Under the pieces are notes generated by a model. The model worked only from the letters and a program-made list of their open reading frames with translations. It searched no databases and was not told where the DNA came from. Positions 11,932 through 26,200 of a stretch of DNA of 64,000 bases are shown here, one piece after another; within the stretch, counting starts at the first letter, position 1, and the number at the start of each line of letters is the position of its first letter. A program made the translations under genes and the position numbers. The stretch is from Vespula vulgaris (Eukaryota > Arthropoda > Insecta > Hymenoptera > Vespidae). The DNA is taken from NCBI RefSeq assembly GCF_905475345.1, contig NW_026114518.1:310001-374000 (forward strand), read 5' to 3'.

Positions 11932-13572
11932 TTTCATCCAGATGTGACCAACAGGAGCCGAGTTATAACGGTTTAAAGGGAACAAAGGAAAAAAAAATTT
12001 TTCTTTAACAATTTCTTTCTCCGAAACTATAGCACTTAGAACAACCGGAGCGAGGGCATAGGAAAGGACTCGTCGCGCCGTACCCGCCCATATTTTTTTC
12101 ATCCAGATGTGACCAATAGGAGCCGAGTTATAACGGTATAAAGGGAACAAAGGAAAAAAAAATTTTTCTTTAACAATTTTTATCTCCGAAACTGTGGCAT
12201 CTAGAACAACTGGACCGTGGTCATTGGAAAGGGCTCGTCGCGCCCTACGCGCCCATATTTTTTTCATTCAGATCTGACCAATAGGAGCCGAGTTACAACG
12301 GTTTAAATGGAACAAAGGAAAAAAATTTTTCTTTAACAATTTCTTTCTCCGAAACTATAGCACCTAGAACAACCGGAGCGAGGGCATTGGAAAGGGCTCG
12401 TCGCGTCGTACACGCCTATATTTTTTTCATCCAGATCTGACCAATAGGAGCCGAGTTATAGCGGATAAAACGGAACAAAGGAAAAAAAAATTTTTCTTTA
12501 ACAATTTTTTTCTACGAAACTATAGGACCTAGAACAACTGGAGCGAGGGCATTGGAAAGGACTCGTCGCGCCGTACACGCCCATATTTTTTTCATCCAGA
12601 TGTGACCAACAGGAGCCGAGTTATAGCGGTTTAAAGGGAACAAAGGAAAAAAAAATTTTCCTTTAACAATTTTTTTCTCCGAAACTGTGGCACCTAGAAC
12701 AACCGGAGCGAGGGCATTGGAAAGGATTCGTCGCGCCGTACACGCCCATATTTTTTTCATCCAGATCTGACCAACTGGAGCCGAGTTATAACGGTTCAAA
12801 GGGAACAAAGGAAAAAAAAATTTTTTTTAACAATTTTTCTCTCCGAAACTATAGCACCTAGAACAACCGGAGCGAGGGCATTGGAAAGGGCTCGTCGCGC
12901 CGTACACGCCTATATTTTTTTCATCCAGATCTGACCAACAGGAGCCGATTTATAACGGATAAAACGGAACAAAGGAAAAAAAAATTTTTCTTTAACAATT
13001 TTTTTCTCCGAAACTATAGGACCTAGAACAACTGGAGCGAGGGCATTGGAAAGGACTCGTCGCGCCGTACACGCCCATATTTTTTTCATCCAGATGTGAC
13101 CAACAGGAGCCGAGTTATAACGGTTTAAAGGGAACAAAGGAAAAAAAAATTTTTCTTTAACAATTTTTATCTCCGAAACTGTGGCATCTAGAACAACTGG
13201 ACCGAGGTCATTGGAAAGGGCTCGTCGCGCCCTACGCGCCCATATTTTTTTCATCCAGATCTGACCAATAGGAGCCGAGTTATAACGGTTTAAAGGGAAC
13301 AAAGGAAAAAAAAATTTTTCTTTAACAATTTTTTTCTCCGAAATTGTGGCACCTAGGACAACCGGAGCAAGGGCATTGGAAAGGGCTCGTCGCCTCCTAC
13401 ACGGCCATATTTTGTTCATCCAGATCTGACCAATAGGAGCCGAGTTATAACGGTTTAAAGGGAACAAAGGAAAAAAAAATTTTTCTTTAACAATTTTTTC
13501 CTTCGAAACTGTAGCACTTAGAACAACCGGAGCGAGGGCATTGGAAAGGACTCGTCGCGCCGTACACGCCCA
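11932..13572 (+). repeat. Ten-monomer segment, copy 2 of 3
   Basis: This matches 6,830-8,470 at offset 5,102 with few changes; for example ttttttt for tttttct precedes the anchor near 12,672. Its right end, near 13,575, switches to cgcccatattttgttcatcc. A single unusual hybrid monomer (about 13,620-13,735) with a T9 tract, ctcagaaact and gtgcacgccc then leads into the next copy. Confidence 0.78.
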
Positions 13573-13733
13573 TATTTTGTTCATCCAGATCTGACCAATA
13601 GGAGCCGAGTTACAACGGTTTAAATGGAACAAAGGAAAAAAAAATTTTTTTTTAACAATTTTTTCCTCAGAAACTGTAGGACCTAGAACAACCGGAGCGA
13701 GGGCATTGGAAAGGACTCGTCGCGCCGTGCACG

Positions 13734-16700
13734 CCCATATTTTTTTCATCCAGATGTGACCAATAGGAGCCGAGTTATAACGGTATAAAGGGAACAAAGG
13801 AAAAAAAAATTTTTCTTTAACAATTTTTATCTCCGAAACTGTGGCATCTAGAACAACTGGACCGTGGTCATTGGAAAGGGCTCGTCGCGCCCTACGCGCC
13901 CATATTTTTTTCATTCAGATCTGACCAATAGGAGCCGAGTTACAACGGTTTAAATGGAACAAAGGAAAAAAATTTTTCTTTAACAATTTCTTTCTCCGAA
14001 ACTATAGCACCTAGAACAACCGGAGCGAGGGCATTGGAAAGGGCTCGTCGCGTCGTACACGCCTATATTTTTTTCATCCAGATCTGACCAATAGGAGCCG
14101 AGTTATAGCGGATAAAACGGAACAAAGGAAAAAAAAATTTTTCTTTAACAATTTTTTTCTACGAAACTATAGGACCTAGAACAACTGGAGCGAGGGCATT
14201 GGAAAGGACTCGTCGCGCCGTACACGCCCATATTTTTTTCATCCAGATGTGACCAACAGGAGCCGAGTTATAGCGGTTTAAAGGGAACAAAGGAAAAAAA
14301 AATTTTCCTTTAACAATTTTTCTCTCCGAAACTGTGGCACCTAGAACAACCGGAGCGAGGGCATTGGAAAGGATTCGTCGCGCCGTACACGCCCATATTT
14401 TTTTCATCCAGATCTGACCAACTGGAGCCGAGTTATAACGGTTCAAAGGGAACAAAGGAAAAAAAAATTTTTTTTAACAATTTTTCTCTCCGAAACTATA
14501 GCACCTAGAACAACCGGAGCGAGGGCATTGGAAAGGGCTCGTCGCGCCGTACACGCCTATATTTTTTTCATCCAGATCTGACCAACAGGAGCCGAGTTAT
14601 AACGGATAAAACGGAACAAAGGAAAAAAAAATTTTTCTTTAACAATTTTTTTCTCCGAAACTATAGGACCTAGAACAACTGGAGCGAGGGCATTGGAAAG
14701 GACTCGTCGCGCCGTACACGCCCATATTTTTTTCATCCAGATGTGACCAACAGGAGCCGAGTTATAACGGTTTAAAGGGAACAAAGGAAAAAAAAATTTT
14801 TCTTTAACAATTTTTATCTCCGAAACTGTGGCATCTAGAACAACTGGACCGAGGTCATTGGAAAGGGCTCGTCGCGCCCTACGCGCCCATATTTTTTTCA
14901 TCCAGATCTGACCAATAGGAGCCGAGTTATAACGGTTTAAAGGGAACAAAGGAAAAAAAAATTTTTCTTTAACAATTTTTTTCTCCGAAATTGTGGCACC
15001 TAGGACAACCGGAGCAAGGGCATTGGAAAGGGCTCGTCGCCTCCTACACGGCCATATTTTGTTCATCCAGATCTGACCAATAGGAGCCGAGTTATAACGG
15101 TTTAAAGGGAACAAAGGAAAAAAAAATTTTTCTTTAACAATTTTTTCCTTCGAAACTGTAGCACTTAGAACAACCGGAGCGAGGGCATTGGAAAGGACTC
15201 GTCGCGCCGTACACGCCCATATTTTTTTCATCCAGATCTGACCAATAGGAGCCGAGTTACAACGGTTTAAATGGAACAAAGGAAAAAAATTTTTCTTTAA
15301 CAATTTTTTCCTCCGAAACTGTAGTACTTAGAACAACCGGAGCGAGGGCATTGGAGAGGACTCTTCGCGCCGTACACGCCCATATTTTTTTCATCCAGAT
15401 CTGACCAACAGGAGCCGAGTTATAACGGTTTAAAGGGAACAAAGGAAAAAAAAATTTTTCTTTAACAATTTTTCTCTCCGAAACTGTGGCACCTAGAACA
15501 ACTGGACCGAGGTCATTGGAAAGGGCTCGTCGCGCCCTACGCGCCCATATTTTTTTCATCCAGATCTGACCAATAGGAGCCGAGTTATAACGGTTTAAAG
15601 GGAACAAAGGAAAAAAAAATTTTTCTTTCACAATTTTTTTCTCCGAAACTATAGCATCTAGAACAACCGGAGCGAGGGCATTGGAAAGGGCTCGTCGCCT
15701 CCTACACGGCCATATTTTTTTCATCCAGATCTGACCAATAGGAGCCGAGTTACAACGGTTTAAATGGAACAAAGGAAAAAAATTTTTCTTTAACAATTTT
15801 TTCCTCCGAAACTGTAGCACTTAGAACAACCGGAGCGAGGGCATTGGAAAGGACTCGTCGCGCCGTACACGCCCATATTTTTTTCATCCAGATCTGACCA
15901 ACAGGAGCCGAGTTATAACGGTTTAAAGGGAACAAAGGAAAAAAAAATTTTTCTTTAACAATTTTTCTCTCCGAAACTGTGGCATCTAGAACAACTGGAC
16001 CGAGGTCATTGGAAAGGGCTCGTCGCGCCCTACGCGCCCATATTTTTTTCATCCAGATCTGACCAATAGGAACCGAGTTATAACGGTTTAAAGGGAACAA
16101 AGGAAAAAAAAATTTTTCTTTAACAATTTTTTTCTCCGAAATTGTGGCACCTAGGACAACCGGAGCAAGGGCATTGGAAAGGGCTCGTCGCCTCCTACAC
16201 GGCCATATTTTGTTCATCCAGATCTGACCAATAGGAGCCGAGTTATAACGGTTTAAAGGGAACAAAGGAAAAAAAAATTTTTCTTTAACAATTTTTTCCT
16301 TCGAAACTGTAGCACTTAGAACAACCGGAGCGAGGGCATTGGAAAGGACTCGTCGCGCCGTACACGCCCATATTTTTTTCATCCAGATCTGACCAATAGG
16401 AGCCGAGTTACAACGGTTTAAATGGAACAAAGGAAAAAAATTTTTCTTTAACAATTTTTTCCTCCGAAACTGTAGTACTTAGAACAACCGGAGCGAGGGC
16501 ATTGGAGAGGACTCTTCGCGCCGTACACGCCCATATTTTTTTCATCCAGATCTGACCAACAGGAGCCGAGTTATAACGGTTTAAAGGGAACAAAGGAAAA
16601 AAAAATTTTTCTTTAACAATTTTTCTCTCCGAAACTGTGGCACCTAGAACAACTGGACCGAGGTCATTGGAAAGGGCTCGTCGCGCCCTACGCGCCCATA

Positions 16701-18260
16701 TTTTTTTCATCCAGATCTGACCAATAGGAGCCGAGTTATAACGGTTTAAAGGGAACAAAGGAAAAAAAAATTTTTCTTTCACAATTGTTTTCTCCGAAAC
16801 TATAGCATCTAGAACAACCGGAGCGAGGGCATTGGAAAGGGCTCGTCGCCTCCTACACGGCCATATTTTTTTCATCCAGATCTGACCAATAGGAGCCGAG
16901 TTACAACGGTTTAAATGGAACAAAGGAAAAAAATTTTTCTTTAACAATTTTTTCCTCCGAAACTGTAGCACCTAGAACAACCGGAGCGAGGGCATTGGAA
17001 AGGACTCGTCGCGCCGTACACGCCCATATTTTTTTCATCCAGATCTGACCAACAGGAGCCGAGTTATAACGGTTTAAAGGGAACAAAGGAAAAAAAAATT
17101 TTTCTTTAACAATTTTTCTCTCCGAAACTGTGGCACCTAGAACAACCGGAGCGAGGGCATTGGAAAGGATTCGTCGCGCCGTACAAGCCCATATTTTTTT
17201 CATCCAGATCTGACCAATAGGAGCCGAGTTATAACGGTTTAAAGGGAACAAAGGAAAAAAAAATTTTTCTTTAACAATTTTTTTCTCCGAAACTATAGCA
17301 CCTAGAACAACCGAAGCGAGGGCATTGGAAAGGGCTCGTCGCGCCGTACACGCCCATATTTTTTTCATCCAGATGTGACCAATAGGAGCCGAGTTATAAC
17401 GGTTTAAAGGGAACAAAGGAAAAAAAAATTTTTCTTTAACAATTTTTATCTCCGAAACTGTGGCATCTAGAACAACTGGACCGAGGTCATTGGAAAGGGC
17501 TCGTCGCGCCCTACGCGCCCATATTTTTTTCATCCAGATCTGACCAATAGGAGCCGAGTTATAACGGTTTAAAGGGAACAAAGGAAAAAAAAATTTTTCT
17601 TTAACAATTTTTTTCTCCGAAACTATAGCACCTAGAACAACCGGAGCGAGGGCATTGGAAAGGGCTCGTCGCCTCCTACACGGCCATATTTTTTTCATCC
17701 AGATCTGACCAATAGGAGCCGAGTTACAACGGTTTAAATGGAACAAAGGAAAAAAATTTTTCTTTAACAATTTTTTCCTCCGAAACTGTAGCACTTAGAA
17801 CAACCGGAGCGAGGGCATTGGAAAGGACTCGTCGCGCCGTACACGCCCATATTTTTTTCATCCAGATCTGACCAACAGGAGCCGAGTTATAACGGTTTAA
17901 AGGGAACAAAGGAAAAAAAAATTTTTCTTTAACAATTTTTTTCTCCGAAATTGTGGCACCTAGAACAACCGGAGCAAGGGCATTGGAAAGGGCTCGTCGC
18001 CTCCTACACGGCCATATTTTGTTCATCCAGATCTGACCAATAGGAGCCGAGTTATAACGGTTTAAAGGGAACAAAGGAAAAAAAAATTTTTCTTTAACAA
18101 TTTTTTCCTTCGAAACTGTAGCACTTAGAACAACCGGAGCGAGGGCATTGGAAAGGACTCGTCGCGCCGTACACGCCCATATTTTTTTCATCCAGATCTG
18201 GCCAACAGGAGCCGAGTTATAACGGTTTAAAGGGAACAATGGAAAAAAAAATTTTTCTTT
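13734..18260 (+). repeat. Large segmental duplication, copy 2 with two-monomer deletion
   Basis: This is the partner of 6,985-11,830. Near 15,961-15,990 a hybrid monomer (tttttctctccg of one subtype, then ggcatctag of another) replaces two monomers and the boundary between them. After about 18,260 it parts from copy 1, which has tttttatctcc while this copy has ttttttctcc with atagcacc. Confidence 0.8.
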
Positions 18261-21200
18261 AACAATTTTTTTCTCCGAAACTATAGCACCTAGAACAACT
18301 GGAGCGAGGGCATTGGAAAGGACTCGTCGCGCCGTACACGCCCATATTTTTTTCATCCAGATGTGACCAATAGGAGCCGAGTTATAACGGTTTAAAGGGA
18401 ACAAAGGAAAAAAAAATTTTTCTTTAACAATTTTTATCTCCGAAACTGTGGCATCTAGAACAACTGGACCGAGGTCATTGGAAAGGGCTCGTCGCGCCCT
18501 ACGCGCCCATATTTTTTTCATCCAGATCTGATCAATAGGAGCCAAGTTATAACGGTTTAAAGGGAACAAAGGAAAAAAAAATTTTTCTTTAACAATTTTT
18601 TTCTCCGAAACTATAGCACCTAGAACAACCGAAGCGAGGGCATTGGAAAGGGCTCGTCGCGCCCTACGCGCCCATATTTTTTTCATCCAGATCTGACCAA
18701 TAGGAGCCGATTTACAACGGTTTAAATGGAACAAAGGGAAAAAAAATTTTTCTTTAACAATTTTTTTCTGCGAAACTGTGGCACCTAGAACAACCGCAGC
18801 GAGGGCATTGGAAAGGGCTCGTCGCCTCCTACACGGCCATATTTTTTTCATCCAGATCTGACAAATAGGAGCCGAGTTACAACGGTTTAAATGGAACAAA
18901 GGAAAAAAATTTTTCTTTAACAATTTTTTCCTCCGAAACTGTAGCACTTAGAACAACCGGAGCGAGGGCATTGGAAAGGACTCGTCGCGCCGTACACGCC
19001 CATATTGTTTTCATCCAGATCTGACCAACAGGAGCCGAGTTATAACGGTTTAAAGGGAACAAAGGAAAAAAAAATTTTTCTTTAACAATTTTTCTCTCCG
19101 AAACTGTGGCACCTAGAACAACCGGAGCGAGGGCATTGGAAAGGGCTCGTCGCGCCGTACACGCCTAAATTTTTTTCATCCAGATCTGACCAATAGGAGC
19201 CGAGTTATAACGGATAAAACGGAACAAAGGAAAAAAAAATTTTTCTTTAACAATTTTTCTCTCCGAAACTATAGGACCTAGAACAACTGGAGCGAGGGCA
19301 TTGGATAGGACTCGTCGCGCCGTACACGCCCATATTTTTTTCATCCAGATGTGACCAACAGGAGCCGAGTTATAACGGTTTAAAGGGAACAAAGGAAAAA
19401 AAAATTTTTCTTTAACAATTTTTATCTCCGAAACTGTGGCATCTAGAACAACTGGACCGAGGTCATTGGAAAGGGCTCGTCGCGCCCTACGCGCCCATAT
19501 TTTTTTCATCCAGATCTGACCAATAGGAGCCGAGTTATAACGGTTTAAAGGGAACAAAGGAAAAAAAAATTTTTCTTTAACAATTTTTTTCTCCGAAATT
19601 GTGGCACCTAGAACAACCGGAGCAAGGGCATTGGAAAGGGCTCGTCGCCTCCTACACGGCCATATTTTGTTCATCCAGATCTGACCAATAGGAGCCGAGT
19701 TATAACGGTTTAAAGAGAACAAAGGAAAAAAAAATTTTTTTTAATAATTTTTCTCTCCGAAACTATAGCACCTAGAACAACCGGAGCGAGGGCATTGGAA
19801 AGGACTCGTCGCGCCGTACACGCCCATATTTTTTTCATCCAGATCTGACCAACTGGAGCCGAGTTATAACGGTTCAAAGGGAACAAAGGAAAAAAAAATT
19901 TTTTTTAACAATTTTTCTCTCCGAAACTATAGCACCTAGAACAACCGGAGCGAGGGCATTGGAAAGGACTCGTCGCGCCGTACACGCCCATATTTTTTTC
20001 ATCCAGATCTGACCAACTGGAGCCGAGTTATAACGGTTCAAAGGGAACAAATGAAAAAAAAATTTTTTTTAACAATTTTTCTCTCCGAAACTATAGCACC
20101 TAGAACAACCGGAGCGAGGGCATTGGAAAGGGCTCGTCGCGCCGTACACGCCTATATTTTTTTCATCCAGATCTGACCAATAGGAGCCGAGTTATAACGG
20201 ATAAAACGGAACAAAGGAAAAAAAAATTTTTCTTTAACAATTTTTCTCTCCGAAACTATAGGTCCTAGAACAACTGTAGCGAGGGCATTGGATAGGACTC
20301 GTCGCGCCGTACACGCCCATATTTTTTTCATCCAGATGTGACCAACAGGAGCCGAGTTATAACGGTTTAAAGGGAACAAAGGAAAAAAAAATTTTTCTTT
20401 AACAATTTTTATCTCCGAAACTGTGGCATCTAGAACAACTGGACCGAGGTCATTGGAAAGGGCTCGTCGCGCCCTACGCGCCCATATTTTTTTCATCCAG
20501 ATCTGACCAAGAGGAGCCGAGTTATAACGGTTTAAAGGGAACAAAGGAAAAAAAAATTTTTCTTTAACAATTTTTTTCTCCGAAATTGTGGCACCTAGAA
20601 CAACCGGAGCAAGGGCATTGGAAAGGGCTCGTCGCCTCCTACACGGCCATATTTTGTTCATCCAGATCTGACCAATAGGAGCCGAGTTATAACGGTTTAA
20701 AGAGAACAAAGGAAAAAAAAATTTTTTTTAATAATTTTTCTCTCCGAAACTATAGCACCTAGAACAACCGGAGCGAGGGCATTGGAAAGGACTCGTCGCG
20801 CCGTACACGCCCATATTTTTTTCATCCAGATCTGACCAACTGGAGCCGAGTTATAACGGTTCAAAGGGAACAAAGGAAAAAAAATTTTTTTTAACAATTT
20901 TTCTCTCCGAAACTATAGCACCTAGAACAACCGGAGCGAGGGCATTGGAAAGGGCTCGTCGCGCCGTACACGCCTATATTTTTTTCATCCAGATCTGACC
21001 AATAGGAGCCGAGTTATAACGGATAAAACGGAACAAAGGAAAAAAAAATTTTTCTTTAACAATTTTTTTCTCCGAAACTATAGGACCTAGAACAACTGGA
21101 GCGAGGGCATTGGAAAGGACTCGTCGCGCCGTACACGCCCATATTTTTTTCATCCAGATGTGACCAACAGGAGCCGAGTTATAACGGTTTAAAGGGAACA

Positions 21201-21562
21201 AAGGAAAAAAAAATTTTTCTTTAACAATTTTTATCTCCGAAACTGTGGCATCTAGAACAACTGGACCGAGGTCATTGGAAAGGGCTCGTCGCGCCCTACG
21301 CGCCCATATTTTTTTCATCCAGATCTGACCAATAGGAGCCGAGTTATAACGGTTTAAAGGGAACAAAGGAAAAAAAAATTTTTCTTTAACAATTTTTTTC
21401 TCCGAAATTGTGGCACCTAGAACAACCGGAGCAAGGGCATTGGAAAGGGCTCGTCGCCTCCTACACGGCCATATTTTGTTCATCCAGATCTGACCAATAG
21501 GAGCCGAGTTACAACCGTTTAAATGGAACAATGGAAAATAATCTTTCTTTAACAATTTTTTT

Positions 21563-21727
21563 CTCCAAAACTATAGCAACGAGAACAACCGGACAGGGGT
21601 CATTGGAAGGCGCTCCTCGCGCACTACACGGCCATATTTTGTTCATCCAGATCTGACCAATAGGAGCAGAGTTATAACGGTTTAAAGGGAACAAAGGAAA
21701 AAAAAATTTTTCTTTAACAATTTTTTT
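21563..21727 (+). repeat. Divergent landmark monomer 3
   Basis: This sits in the first copy of the 1,478-bp tandem unit. Its follower carries the two-base deletion agatgacc shared with the units at 1,980 and 23,041. Confidence 0.88.
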
Positions 21728-23040
21728 CTCCGAAACTATAGCACCTAGAACAACCGGAGCGAGGGAATTGGAAAGTGCTCGTCGCCTCCTACAGGCGCAT
21801 ATTTTTTTCATCCAGATGACCAATAGGAGCCGAGTTATAACGGTTTAAAGGGAACAAAGGAAACAAAAATTTTTCTTTAACAATTTTTTCCTTCGAAACT
21901 GTAGCACTTAGAACAACCGGAGCGAGGGCATAGGAAAGGACTCGTCGCGCCGTACACGCCCATATTTTTTTCATCCAGATCTGACCAACAGGAGCCGAGT
22001 TATAACGGTTTAAAGGGAACAATGGAAAAAAAAATTTTTCTTTAACAATTTCTTTCTCCGAAACTATAGCACCTAGAACAACCGGAGCGAGGGCATTGGA
22101 AAGGACTCGTCGCGCAGTACACGCCCATATTTTTTTCATCCAGATGTGACCAACAGGAGCCGAGTTATAACGGTTTAAAGGGAACAAAGGAAAAAAAAAT
22201 TTTTCTTTAACAATTTCTTTCTCCGAAACTATAGCACTTAGAACAACCGGAGCGAGGGCATTGGAAAGGGCTCGTCGCGCCCTACGCGCCCATATTTTTT
22301 TCATTCAGATCTGACCAATAGGAGCCGAGTTACAACGGTTTAAATGGAACAAAGGAAAAAAATTTTTCTTTAACAATTTTTTCCTCCGAAACTGTAGCAC
22401 TTAGAACAACCGGAGCGAGGGCATTGGAAAGGACTCGTCGCGCCGTACACGCCCATATTTTTTTCATCCAGATGTGATCAACAGGAGCCGAGTTATAACG
22501 GTTTAAAGGGAACAAAGGAAAAAAAAATTTTTCTTTAACAATTTTTTTCTCCGAAATTGTGGCACCTAGAACAACCGGAGCAAGGGCATTGGAAAGGGCT
22601 CGTCGCCTCCTACACGGCCATATTTTGTTCATCCAGATCTGACCAATAGGAGCCGAGTTATAACGGTTTAAAGAGAACAAAGGAAAAAAAAATTTTTTTT
22701 AATAATTTTTCTCTCCAAAACTATAGCACCTAGAACAACCGGAGCGAGGGCATTGGAAAGGACTCGTCGCGCCGTACACGCCCATATTGTTTTCATCCAG
22801 ATCTGACCAACAGGAGCCGAGTTATAACGGTTTAAAGGGAACAAAGGAAAAAAAAATTTTTCTTTAACAATTTTTTTCTCCGAAATTGTGGCACCTAGAA
22901 CAACCGGAGCAAGGGCATTGGAAAGGGCTCGTCGCCTCCTACACGGCCATATTTTGTTCATCCAGATCTGACCAATAGGAGCCGAGTTACAACCGTTTAA
23001 ATGGAACAATGGAAAATAATCTTTCTTTAACAATTTTTTT

Positions 23041-23205
23041 CTCCAAAACTATAGCAACGAGAACAACCGGACAGGGGTCATTGGAAGGCGCTCCTCGCGC
23101 ACTACACGGCCATATTTTGTTCATCCAGATCTGACCAATAGGAGCAGAGTTATAACGGTTTAAAGGGAACAAAGGAAAAAAAAATTTTTCTTTAACAATT
23201 TTTTT
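23041..23205 (+). repeat. Divergent landmark monomer 4
   Basis: This sits in the second copy of the 1,478-bp unit, exactly nine monomers after the preceding one. Flanks and follower deletion are identical. Confidence 0.88.
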
Positions 23206-26200
23206 CTCCGAAACTATAGCACCTAGAACAACCGGAGCGAGGGAATTGGAAAGTGCTCGTCGCCTCCTACAGGCGCATATTTTTTTCATCCAGATGACCA
23301 ATAGGAGCCGAGTTATAACGGTTTAAAGGGAACAAAGGAAACAAAAATTTTTCTTTAACAATTTTTTCCTTCGAAACTGTAGCACTTAGAACAACCGGAG
23401 CGAGGGCATAGGAAAGGACTCGTCGCGCCGTACACGCCCATATTTTTTTCATCCAGATCTGACCAACAGGAGCCGAGTTATAACGGTTTAAAGGGAACAA
23501 TGGAAAAAAAAATTTTTCTTTAACAATTTCTTTCTCCGAAACTATAGCACCTAGAACAACCGGAGCGAGGGCATTGGAAAGGACTCGTCGCGCAGTACAC
23601 GCCCATATTTTTTTCATCCAGATGTGACCAACAGGAGCCGAGTTATAACGGTTTAAAGGGAACAAAGGAAAAAAAAATTTTTCTTTAACAATTTCTTTCT
23701 CCGAAACTATAGCACTTAGAACAACCGGAGCGAGGGCATTGGAAAGGGCTCGTCGCGCCCTACGCGCCCATATTTTTTTCATTCAGATCTGACCAATAGG
23801 AGCCGAGTTACAACGGTTTAAATGGAACAAAGGAAAAAAATTTTTCTTTAACAATTTTTTCCTCCGAAACTGTAGCACTTAGAACAACCGGAGCGAGGGC
23901 ATTGGAAAGGACTCGTCGCGCCGTACACGCCCATATTTTTTTCATCCAGATGTGATCAACAGGAGCCGAGTTATAACGGTTTAAAGGGAACAAAGGAAAA
24001 AAAAATTTTTCTTTAACAATTTTTTTCTCCGAAATTGTGGCACCTAGAACAACCGGAGCAAGGGCATTGGAAAGGGCTCGTCGCCTCCTACACGGCCATA
24101 TTTTGTTCATCCAGATCTGACCAATAGGAGCCGAGTTATAACGGTTTAAAGAGAACAAAGGAAAAAAAAATTTTTTTTAATAATTTTTCTCTCCAAAACT
24201 ATAGCACCTAGAACAACCGGAGCGAGGGCATTGGAAAGGACTCGTCGCGCCGTACACGCCCATATTGTTTTCATCCAGATCTGACCAACAGGAGCCGAGT
24301 TATAACGGTTTAAAGGGAACAAAGGAAAAAAAAATTTTTCTTTAACAATTTTTCTCTCCGAAACTGTGGCACCTAGAACAACCGGAGCGAGGGCATTGGA
24401 AAGGATTCGTCGCGCCGTACACGCCCATATTTTTTTCATCCAGATCTGACCAACTGGAGCCGAGTTATAACGGTTTAAAGGGAACAAAGGAAAAAAAAAT
24501 TTTTTTTAATAATTTTTCTCTCCGAAACTATAGCACCTAGAACAACCAGAGCGAGGGCATTGGAAAGGACTCGTCGCGCCGTACACGCCCATATTTTTTT
24601 CATCCTGATCTGACCAACTGGAGCCGAGTTATAACGGTTCAAAGGGAACAAAGGAAAAAAAAATTTTTTTTAACAATTTTTCTCTCCGAAACTATAGCAC
24701 CTAGAACAACCGGAGCGAGGGCATTGGAAAGGGCTCGTCGAGCCGTACACGCCTATATTTTTTTCATCCAGATCTGACCAATAGGAGCCGAGTTATAACG
24801 GATAAAACGGAACAAAGGAAAAAAAAATTTTTCTTTAACAATTTTTCTCTCCGAAACTATAGGACCTAGAACAACTGGAGCGAGGGCATTGGATAGGACT
24901 CGTCGCGCCGTACACGCCCATATTTTTTTCATCCAGATGTGACCAACAGGAGCCGAGTTATAACGGTTTAAAGGGAACAAAGGAAAAAAAAATTTTTCTT
25001 TAACAATTTTTATCTCCGAAACTGTGGCATCTAGAACAACTGGACCGAGGTCATTGGAAAGGGCTCGTCGCGCCCTACGCGCCCATATTTTTTTCATCCA
25101 GATCTGACCAATAGGAGCCGAGTTATAACGGTTTAAAGGGAACAAAGGAAAAAAAAATTTTTCTTTAACAATTTTTTTCTCCGAAATTGTGGCACCTAGA
25201 ACAACCGGAGCAAGGGCATTGGAAAGGACTCGTCGCGCCGTACACGCCCATATTTTTTTCATCCAGATCTGACCAACTGGAGCCGAGTTATAACGGTTCA
25301 AAGGGAACAAAGGAAAAAAAAATTTTTTTTAACAATTTTTCTCTCCGAAACTATAGCACCTAGAACAACCGGAGCGAGGGCATTGGAAAGGGCTCGTCGC
25401 GCCGTACACGCCTATATTTTTTTCATCCAGATCTGACCAATAGGAGCCGAGTTATAACGGATAAAACGGAACAAAGGAAAAAAAAATTTTTCTTTAACAA
25501 TTTTTCTCTCCGAAACTATAGGACCTAGAACAACTGGAGCGAGGGCATTGGATAGGACTCGTCGCGCCGTACACGCCCATATTTTTTTCATCCAGATGTG
25601 ACCAACAGGAGCCGAGTTATAACGGTTTAAAGGGAACAAAGGAAAAAAAAATTTTTCTTTAACAATTTTTATCTCCGAAACTGTGGCATCTAGAACAACT
25701 GGACCGAGGTCATTGGAAAGGGCTTGTCGCGCCCTACGCGCCCATATTTTTTTCATCCAGATCTGACCAATAGGAGCCGAGTTATAACGGTTTAAAGGGA
25801 ACAAAGGAAAAAAAAATTTTTCTTTAACAATTTTTTTCTCCGAAATTGTGGCACCTAGAACAACCGGAGCAAGGGCATTGGAAAGGGCTCGTCGCCTCCT
25901 ACACGGCCATATTTTGTTCATCCAGATCTGACCAATAGGAGCCGAGTTATAACGGTTTAAAGAGAACAAAGGAAAAAAAAATTTTTTTTAATAATTTTTC
26001 TCTCCGAAACTATAGCACCTAGAACAACCGGAGCGAGGGCATTGGAATGGACTCGTCGCGCCGTACACGCCCATATTTTTTTCATCCAGATCTGACCAAC
26101 TGGAGCCGAGTTATAACGGTTCAAAGGGAACAAAGGAAAAAAAAATTTTTTTTAACAATTTTTCTCTCCGAAACTATAGCACCTAGAACAACCGGAGCGA

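Larger units (their letters stand above)
21391..24346 (+). repeat. Nine-monomer (1,478-bp) unit repeated twice in tandem
   Basis: Copies are about 21,391-22,868 and 22,869-24,346 at offset 1,478, each with the landmark monomer (21,563 and 23,041), the two-base deletion in agatgacc (21,814 and 23,292), gatgtgatcaacagg and ctctccaaaactatagcacc (22,711 and 24,189). The junction is recombinant: a T8-linked monomer with cattgttttcatcc is followed at 22,861 by gaaattgtgg instead of gaaactgtggcacc. Only one copy exists at the related place near 1.8-3.3 kb. Confidence 0.82.
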
